Of a stretch of DNA of 64,000 nucleotides, positions 59,139-64,000 are shown piece after piece. The position numbers were made by a program, and so were the translations under genes. How positions within the stretch are numbered: the first letter of the stretch is position 1; each line of letters begins with the position of its first letter. The DNA is taken from NCBI RefSeq assembly GCF_001708305.1, contig NZ_CP016953.1, positions 323,001-387,000 of the forward strand, in the 5' to 3' direction. Source of the DNA: Streptococcus himalayensis. GTDB taxonomy: Bacteria; Bacillota; Bacilli; Lactobacillales; Streptococcaceae. The notes beneath the pieces were generated by a model. That model saw only the letters and a list, made by a program, of their open reading frames with translations. It did no database searches and had not been told where the DNA came from.

Positions 59139-59360
59139 TTAAGGTCGCTTCTTCCCAAATAAAGCTCCACCGAGATCTACTGCCCAACTCCATGGACTTC
59201 GATTAGGAGATAGATTGCTACCTGCCCAACCTGGATAAACCCCTATAGAGCCTAGGCCTCCACCTCCATACGGATTAGGAATGGGTTGATACCCTCCCTC
59301 AACTTCCATCAATTCCTCTGCAGTCAACTCCATAACTGCTGCATTTTTTAAATTAAGCAT
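59139..59360 (-). CDS. Double-glycine leader peptide, cassette 3 (bacteriocin/RiPP-like)
   Basis: 73 residues with RBS AAAGGAGAAACG. The first 35 residues, through the GG site and YQPIPNPYGGGG, are identical to peptide 1. The core then differs (GVYPGWAGSNLSP, SPWSWAVDLGGALFGKK). No Cys. Together with peptide 1 this shows a conserved leader and variable core. It is the cassette nearest to shp and rgg. Confidence 0.8.
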   Translation of the reverse strand: MLNLKNAAVMELTAEELMEVEGGYQPIPNPYGGGGLGSIGVYPGWAGSNLSPNRSPWSWAVDLGGALFGKKRP

Positions 59361-59431
59361 AACGTTTCTCCTTTATGTATTTTATAATTCATCATTCCTA
59401 GCTAGCATACGGATGTATAAATTACATCCTC

Positions 59432-59541
59432 AGTATAACACTTAAATAGAGAAAATCTAAAAAATCGCATATTTGATATTTTTTCGTTCAAAAATTTCTT
59501 ATTTGCGATTTTTAGTGTTCAGAGCTTTTTGCGAATATAAT
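59432..59541. promoter_or_regulatory. Divergent peptide-3/shp control region with Rgg-type dyad
   Basis: Minus-strand extended -10 TGTTATACT (59432-59437) for the peptide; plus-strand TATAAT (59536-59541) 29 bp before the shp ATG. An inverted repeat AAAAATCGCA...TGCGATTTTT (about 59459-59513) lies between. Both promoters lack a good -35, as expected for activator dependence. Confidence 0.65.
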
Positions 59542-59570
59542 AAATATAACGTTTATATTGGAGGTTTTAT

Positions 59571-59651
59571 ATGAATAAACGATTAGTCTATATACTTTTT
59601 GATATAGTTGCTGTTATTATTATCTACTTTCCACTATTTCCTCAAAGTTAA
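59571..59651 (+). CDS. shp: SHP-like short hydrophobic pheromone precursor
   Basis: 26 codons behind a perfect RBS (GGAGGTTTTAT). It encodes a basic start (MNKR) followed by a hydrophobic end, DIVAVIIIYFPLFPQS, the form of Rgg-associated SHP pheromones, which are trimmed (by Eep) from a conserved acidic residue and re-imported by the oligopeptide permease. It is convergent with rgg and overlaps its 3' end by 18 bp. The control region is shared with peptide 3. The mature peptide is not predicted with confidence. Confidence 0.65.
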   Translation: MNKRLVYILFDIVAVIIIYFPLFPQS

Positions 59652-60496
59652 CTCATATTGAGTTAACTTCATTCTTAATAATGCAACTAGTTGCTCATTA
59701 TTAAGAAGCTCCAGAGATTGAATAAAATTTTCAATCTCTTTTTTATTTTTTCCATTTCTTTCTATAAAGTCCTTAACATATACTAAAAATTTCAGAAGAA
59801 TTTGTTCAAAAACGTCGTATGGAGTTAAAATATCTTCTAATTCTTTCTTAAAAATGGGTATATAGTCTAATTTTTTACGTTCTATCATCTCGGAGATTAA
59901 ATTTAGTAATATATTTTTAATGTATAAAGTATTCTGTAGTAAATTGCGAAATTCTTCTGATTTTCCGAGTAATTCCTGTCCCAAAAAGAGCAAATCTTGA
60001 TCCGTGAAAAATGGCATGGTATTGCAGAAAAGATAGAGTTCAAACCACGTCCAAGACTCAATAGCATAGAGATATTCCGTGATAAACACCTTATCATCAT
60101 CGAGTAACGGATAACTAGGGTCTAGCGAATGTAAGGCACTCTTGATCACAATGCCATTTAATCTAGCATAGCGATTGTGCTCATCTTGCTCTAATGTTTC
60201 TAATAATAATTTTAAAAAATCCATCTCCTGATGGGCGAAAGCCGCAACAATTTTTCTACCCATGCGGATATGTTTGGCTTCCCTATATCCATTTAATTTA
60301 TGAGCAAATTCATCAAAGGTCATATTGATGCCATCAATGGCTAAGAGCAAGCGGTCTGCAGAAAGCATAGACTGTCCTAACTCAAACTTAGATAGTTGAG
60401 AAGCCGTTAACGCTCCTTGGCAACTTCTTTTTGCTTAACTCCTCGTGCAAGTCGTAACTCCTTGTAAAATTCACCCAATTCTATTTTTTCTGCCAT
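59634..60496 (-). pseudogene. Rgg-family regulator with a one-base frameshift
   Basis: The ATG at 60496 (RBS AGGTGA) opens the HTH domain: MAEKIELGEFYKELRLARG then VKQKEVAKE, ending at TAA. The frame resumes as ALTASQLSKFELGQSMLSAD and continues as a full Rgg helical repeat domain (about 240 residues). Restoring one G in GCCAAGGAGCG (plus-strand 60415-60416) rejoins the frames. Rgg proteins bind SHP peptides and activate adjacent promoters. The break may be real or a sequencing error. Confidence 0.88.
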
Positions 60497-60726
60497 TAAA
60501 TCACCTCTCAGTCAATAGTTAGCTCTATTTTTATTCGCTACGAACTCTGAAAGTAGGAAAGTTAAAGAAAAATCACGTCTTCAATTACATACCTTCATTT
60601 CTTGCCAAAATAGCGTCATCTTTTCTCCTGTTCAATTCTCTACTTTTCATGCTCATCCTTGTCTTCTACACTGTTTTACTTGCTATATTATATCATAGAT
60701 AAGATGGCATTTTCAAAAAAATTTTG

Positions 60727-60752
60727 CTAAAAAGAAGCCTTTCGGCTCCTCT
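60727..60752 (-). terminator. Terminator of tsaB-rimI-tsaD
   Basis: AGGAGCC-GAAA-GGCTTCT followed by T-run on the minus strand. The rest of 60497-60726 shows no feature. Confidence 0.75.
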
Positions 60753-60756
60753 GTTT

Positions 60757-61770
60757 TCATAATTCCATGCTATCAAAAGCAAGGCTTGGTTTAGCATTGA
60801 GGGAAAGGTCAGCGAAATTCTCCTTATTCCATTCACTGACACTGGCATAGGCAATCATTCCTGCATTGTCCCCGCATAGACGCAACGGTGGTATCACGAT
60901 TTCAACATCCTGAATGTCCCGTGCCAGTCTTTCTCGTAAGCCTTGGTTCGCTGCGACACCCCCAGCAACAACTAAGGTTTTGACTGGGTATTTTTCCAGT
61001 GCTTTTTTAGTCTTGGCGAGCAAAATATCTAAAACCGCTGCTTGAAAACTAGCGGAAAGATGCTTATTATCAAGCATTTCACCTCGTTGCTCGGCATTAT
61101 GATAGAGGTTGATAAAGGCTGACTTGAGCCCAGAAAAGGAAAATTCCAGATTGTCTTCTTTAATCATCGCACGCGGAAAATTGTAGATGTCCTCTCCCTG
61201 ATGAGCTAGTTCATCAATTTCACGCCCTGCTGGGTAAGACAGCCCCATGACACGACCAACCTTGTCATAAGCCTCACCGACCGCATCATCACGTGTCTCC
61301 CCAACAATCTTGTAGTCACCTGCTTCTGAAACGTAGACCAGCTCCGTGTGTCCACCACTGACCAAAAGGGCAAGAAGAGGAAATTCTAAGTTTTTGACAC
61401 TCTGAGCCGCCATCAAATGCCCCGCCATGTGGTTGACAGGAATCAAGGGAATGCTGTGTGCCCAAGCAAAGCTCTTGGCCGCAGCAAGTCCTACAAGGAG
61501 TGCTCCTACAAGACCTGGACCGTAGGTCACAGCGACCGCCGTTACATCGCTCTCGTCAATCCCAGCCTGAACCAAGGCCTCCTCGATACAAGCCGTAATG
61601 ACCTCCACATGATGGCGACTGGCCACTTCTGGAACCACTCCTCCAAAACGCTTATGGCTCTCGATTTGGCTAGCAATCACATTGGACAATAGTTCTGTTT
61701 CATTTTTCATCACTGCAACACTAGTTTCGTCACAGGATGTCTCAAAAGCTAATATATATCTATCTTTCAT
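60757..61770 (-). CDS. tsaD: tRNA threonylcarbamoyladenosine transferase TsaD
   Basis: 337 residues. ASKHA-fold protein that transfers threonylcarbamoyl to A37 of ANN-reading tRNAs. Seen: [12 protein letters not shown], metal-binding VNHMAGHL, and [13 protein letters not shown]. It overlaps the end of rimI by 11 bp. TsaB, its activating partner, is two genes upstream. Confidence 0.97.
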   Translation of the reverse strand: MKDRYILAFETSCDETSVAVMKNETELLSNVIASQIESHKRFGGVVPEVASRHHVEVITACIEEALVQAGIDESDVTAVAVTYGPGLVGALLVGLAAAKSFAWAHSIPLIPVNHMAGHLMAAQSVKNLEFPLLALLVSGGHTELVYVSEAGDYKIVGETRDDAVGEAYDKVGRVMGLSYPAGREIDELAHQGEDIYNFPRAMIKEDNLEFSFSGLKSAFINLYHNAEQRGEMLDNKHLSASFQAAVLDILLAKTKKALEKYPVKTLVVAGGVAANQGLRERLARDIQDVEIVIPPLRLCGDNAGMIAYASVSEWNKENFADLSLNAKPSLAFDSMEL

Positions 61771-62200
61771 TCGGTTCTCTCTTCATGATAATCGCGTCTT
61801 CCATCGGCGCGTGATAATAATTTTTCCGTCTGGCGATTGGGGTAAACTCTTCCTTTTGGTAAAATCGCAGAGCTGGGCTATTCGATGCTCGCACTTCTAG
61901 AAAAATTTCCTTCTGCTGAGGGAGCATCGAAAATAACTGCCTAGCAAGCCCTCGCCCCTGATAAGCTTTTCGGACTGCAATGTGCAAGATTTCTACTTCA
62001 AAATCCGACTCCTGTATCGCAAGAAAACCCACTACACGTGCATTTTCCAAGGCAATCGTGTACTGCGTCAAAGGATTTTCTAAATCACTGGCAATCTGCT
62101 CCACTGTCCACGGACTCACATCGTAGACATCTAGAAGCAAGTCGTGGATTTTCCCTGCCCAGTCTCCTTGCTGTCCGTCTAAAATCTGTAGCTCAATCAT
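61760..62200 (-). CDS. rimI: Ribosomal-protein-alanine N-acetyltransferase RimI
   Basis: 146 residues from the ATG at 62200, which overlaps the tsaB stop (ATGA). GNAT acetyltransferase: the acetyl-CoA motif is [14 protein letters not shown], and [16 protein letters not shown] is the C-terminal motif B. RimI acetylates S18 in E. coli; the Gram-positive substrate is less certain. Between tsaB and tsaD, the usual order. Confidence 0.9.
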   Translation of the reverse strand: MIELQILDGQQGDWAGKIHDLLLDVYDVSPWTVEQIASDLENPLTQYTIALENARVVGFLAIQESDFEVEILHIAVRKAYQGRGLARQLFSMLPQQKEIFLEVRASNSPALRFYQKEEFTPIARRKNYYHAPMEDAIIMKREPNER

Positions 62201-62880
62201 AGGCGTTTGATGTAGGATTGACCGTCTTCTGTGTGGTCTTTGAGCCAATTTTCCTCTGCCTCAACTCGTTTGAGATAGTTGGGTACAAAATCATGGATAC
62301 TAACAGGAGGCAGCTCCAAGCCCAATCGACCAAGATGATAAGCATTTGGCAAGGTTTCCTGCCAACTAGCCTTTGGAAGACTTGCCTTAATCTGCTCTAC
62401 AAAACCCGTCACTTCTCCAACAAAGGTCACTGTCGTTGCTTTCTTTGCTCGCTCCAGCACTTCTTCAAAAGAGAGATGAGCCTCTGGTGCCACTGCACGA
62501 CAATTTTCATAAAATCCTGCATATACATGGTTTCGTCTTGCGTCCATGATTGGAACTACCAAGCCAGCCACTTCTTCTGGAATGAGTGCTTGCAGGCTTG
62601 ACACCCCAACAAGGTCAATTTTCAAGGTGTGAGCCAAGGTTTTTGCCGTTGCCACGGCCATTCGTAAACCTGTATAGCTCCCCGGTCCCTCAGCTACCAC
62701 GATACGCTCCAAATCCTTGGGCATCAAATCCAAGCTAGTCATCAAAAACTCAATAGCTGGCATTAGGGTTATACTGTGATTTTTCTTGATAGTCAAGGTC
62801 ATCTCTGCCAAAAGCCTTGTATCGTCTAAAATCGCTAAGGCTAAGGCCTGACTTGATGTGTCAATACTTAAAACTTTCAT
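62197..62880 (-). CDS. tsaB: TsaB, partner of TsaD
   Basis: 227 residues. Inactive TsaD-like ASKHA protein: MKVLSIDTSSQALALAIL and VVAEGPGSYTGLRMAVATAK. Two ATGs in tandem (62883, 62880); the second gives better spacing to AAGGAAAG. First gene of tsaB-rimI-tsaD. Confidence 0.95.
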   Translation of the reverse strand: MKVLSIDTSSQALALAILDDTRLLAEMTLTIKKNHSITLMPAIEFLMTSLDLMPKDLERIVVAEGPGSYTGLRMAVATAKTLAHTLKIDLVGVSSLQALIPEEVAGLVVPIMDARRNHVYAGFYENCRAVAPEAHLSFEEVLERAKKATTVTFVGEVTGFVEQIKASLPKASWQETLPNAYHLGRLGLELPPVSIHDFVPNYLKRVEAEENWLKDHTEDGQSYIKRL

Positions 62881-62897
62881 CATTCAACTTTCCTTAC

Positions 62898-62927
62898 TTG
62901 ATTCTCCCTCTTATTTTATGATATAAT
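62898..62927 (+). promoter_or_regulatory. Promoter of rpoY-rnjA
   Basis: TTGATT - 18 bp - TATAAT with TGA extension, about 120 bp before rpoY. Confidence 0.7.
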
Positions 62928-63047
62928 TGACATAATTGCAACGAATCAAGGTCAATCTATTACCCAGAAAACAAAATAATTTGCTGCCTCTAAGAAAAAC
63001 AGGGGCGATTTTCTGATAGTTTGATCATGAAGATGAAAGGAAATGAA

Positions 63048-63278
63048 ATGATTTACAAAGTTTTTTACCAAGAAACAAAAGACCGTAGCCCACGTCGTGA
63101 AAACACACGCTCACTTTACATGGAAGTAACAGCAGAAAACGAATTGGAGGGCCGCATCAAGGTCCGCCAGCTAGTCGAAGAGCACACAAACTACAATATC
63201 GAATTTATCGAGCTATTGTCTGATAAGCACCTCGAGTACGAAAAGCAATCGGGCAACTTTGAATTGACGGAGTTTTAA
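63048..63278 (+). CDS. rpoY: RNA polymerase epsilon subunit
   Basis: 76 residues from the ATG at 63048 behind GAAAGGAAATG; the frame from 63021 is upstream sequence. The small RpoY (DUF1447) subunit: [19 protein letters not shown], then [18 protein letters not shown]. It protects Gram-positive RNA polymerase and may resemble phage Gp2. It is 2 bp before rnjA, a highly conserved pairing. Confidence 0.93.
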   Translation: MIYKVFYQETKDRSPRRENTRSLYMEVTAENELEGRIKVRQLVEEHTNYNIEFIELLSDKHLEYEKQSGNFELTEF

Positions 63279-63280
63279 CC

Positions 63281-64000
63281 ATGTCTTACACCTTAAAATC
63301 TGAAGAAGTAGGGGTATTTGCCATCGGTGGACTCGGTGAAATCGGAAAAAACACCTACGGAATTGAATACCAAGATGAGATTATCATCGTGGATGCTGGG
63401 ATTAAGTTCCCAGAAGATGACCTCTTAGGCATTGATTATGTCATCCCTGATTACTCTTATATCGTGGAAAATATTGACCGCGTGAAAGGGGTTCTCATCA
63501 CGCACGGTCACGAGGACCACATTGGAGGAATTCCTTTCCTTCTCAAACAAGCCAACGTCCCAATTTATGCAGGTCCTTTGGCACTTGCCCTTATCCGTGG
63601 CAAGTTAGAAGAACACGGTCTTCTACGGGATGCAAAACTCTACGAAATCAATCAAAACACGGAATTAACATTTAAAAACCTCAAAGCAACCTTCTTCCGC
63701 ACAACTCACTCGATTCCTGAGCCTCTAGGGATTGTGATCCACACTCCTCAAGGAAAGATTGTCTGCACGGGAGATTTCAAGTTTGACTTCACACCAGTAG
63801 GTGAGCCAGCAGACCTTCATCGTATGGCCGCGCTTGGGGAGGAAGGCGTTCTTGCCCTCCTTTCTGACTCGACCAATGCCGAAGTGCCAACCTTTACCAA
63901 TTCTGAAAAAGTCGTTGGCCAGTCTATCCTGAAAATTATCGAGGGTATCAAGGGTCGGATTATCTTTGCCTCCTTTGCTTCCAATATCTTCCGTCTCCAG
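63281..64000 (+). CDS. rnjA: Ribonuclease J1, 3' end beyond the window
   Basis: 240 codons are visible without a stop. Metallo-beta-lactamase/beta-CASP RNase that performs 5'-3' exonucleolytic and endonucleolytic decay. Zinc motif [22 protein letters not shown] and [11 protein letters not shown] are present. It starts 2 bp after rpoY. The C-terminal part lies outside the window. Confidence 0.96.
   Translation, partial: MSYTLKSEEVGVFAIGGLGEIGKNTYGIEYQDEIIIVDAGIKFPEDDLLGIDYVIPDYSYIVENIDRVKGVLITHGHEDHIGGIPFLLKQANVPIYAGPLALALIRGKLEEHGLLRDAKLYEINQNTELTFKNLKATFFRTTHSIPEPLGIVIHTPQGKIVCTGDFKFDFTPVGEPADLHRMAALGEEGVLALLSDSTNAEVPTFTNSEKVVGQSILKIIEGIKGRIIFASFASNIFRLQ

Noticed and set aside
58472..59170. 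ATG at 59170 as start of the cassette 3 protease
   Set aside because: It would overlap the peptide gene by 32 bp and lacks an RBS, whereas GTG 59116 follows AAGGAGG at good spacing.
55919..60496. Lanthipeptide or radical-SAM RiPP cluster
   Set aside because: The peptides have no Cys, and no LanM, radical-SAM, YcaO or ABC exporter gene lies in the island.

Overview
The window is chromosomal DNA of a low-GC Firmicute, almost certainly a Streptococcus. The genus-level signs are a YSIRK-type signal peptide with an LPxTG-like sorting motif, the mevalonate genes mvaS-mvaA, an oxygen-dependent glycerol-3-phosphate oxidase (GlpO) in a glpK-glpO-glpF operon, a ComX-type cin-box in front of a short ssb gene, an Rgg regulator with a short hydrophobic pheromone gene, and BOX-like intergenic repeats. 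I do not commit to a species.

Layout. 1-640 is the end of a dihydrouridine synthase. 774-5471 (minus) is a large G5/CAP surface protein with its sorting signal near the N-terminus. 6144-9041 (minus) is ctsR-clpC under a CtsR operator. 9588-11492 (minus) is rpsB-tsf. 11711-14038 (minus) is a class A PBP, divergent from tyrS (14195-15451), which is followed by a HIT protein and rlmA. 17409-20513 (minus) holds a rhomboid protease, 5-formyl-THF cyclo-ligase and the acetyl-pathway lysine/DAP genes dapL and dapD. 20687-23250 holds a Nudix gene, a MerR gene with a divergent small membrane protein, and the remains of a polymorphic toxin with an intact small downstream gene. 23259-26336 (minus) is DUF3013, GIY-YIG, prmA and rsmE. 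26422-28031 is rarA, 6S RNA and tRNA-Lys.

28247-32220 has ssbB, a broken ISL3-type element, two lipoproteins and a CHAP cell-wall hydrolase. 32340-38463 (minus) has uppS-cdsA-rseP-proS, then yajC and prdX. Next come tkt, a lipoprotein, a two-gene threonine/serine exporter, mvaS-mvaA, the glp operon with a Mga-like regulator, pgk and gapA. 55919-60496 is the accessory island of most interest. The end (60757-64000) is tsaB-rimI-tsaD, rpoY and the start of rnjA.

The island at 55.9-60.5 kb contains three tandem cassettes, each a 62-73 residue peptide with a double-glycine-like leader followed by a CPBP (CAAX/Abi) membrane protease. The cassettes share almost the same upstream region with an inverted-repeat operator. 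At the distal end lie a 26-codon hydrophobic pheromone-like gene and a frameshifted rgg gene. The arrangement suggests a quorum-sensing-controlled family of unusual Pro/Tyr/Gly-rich secreted peptides with dedicated CPBP partners. No exporter or modification enzyme is encoded nearby.

The intergenic regions carry at least three families of small repeats. Two recombination scars stand out: a divergent relic of the pgk 3' end downstream of pgk, and the toxin remnant abutting rsmE.
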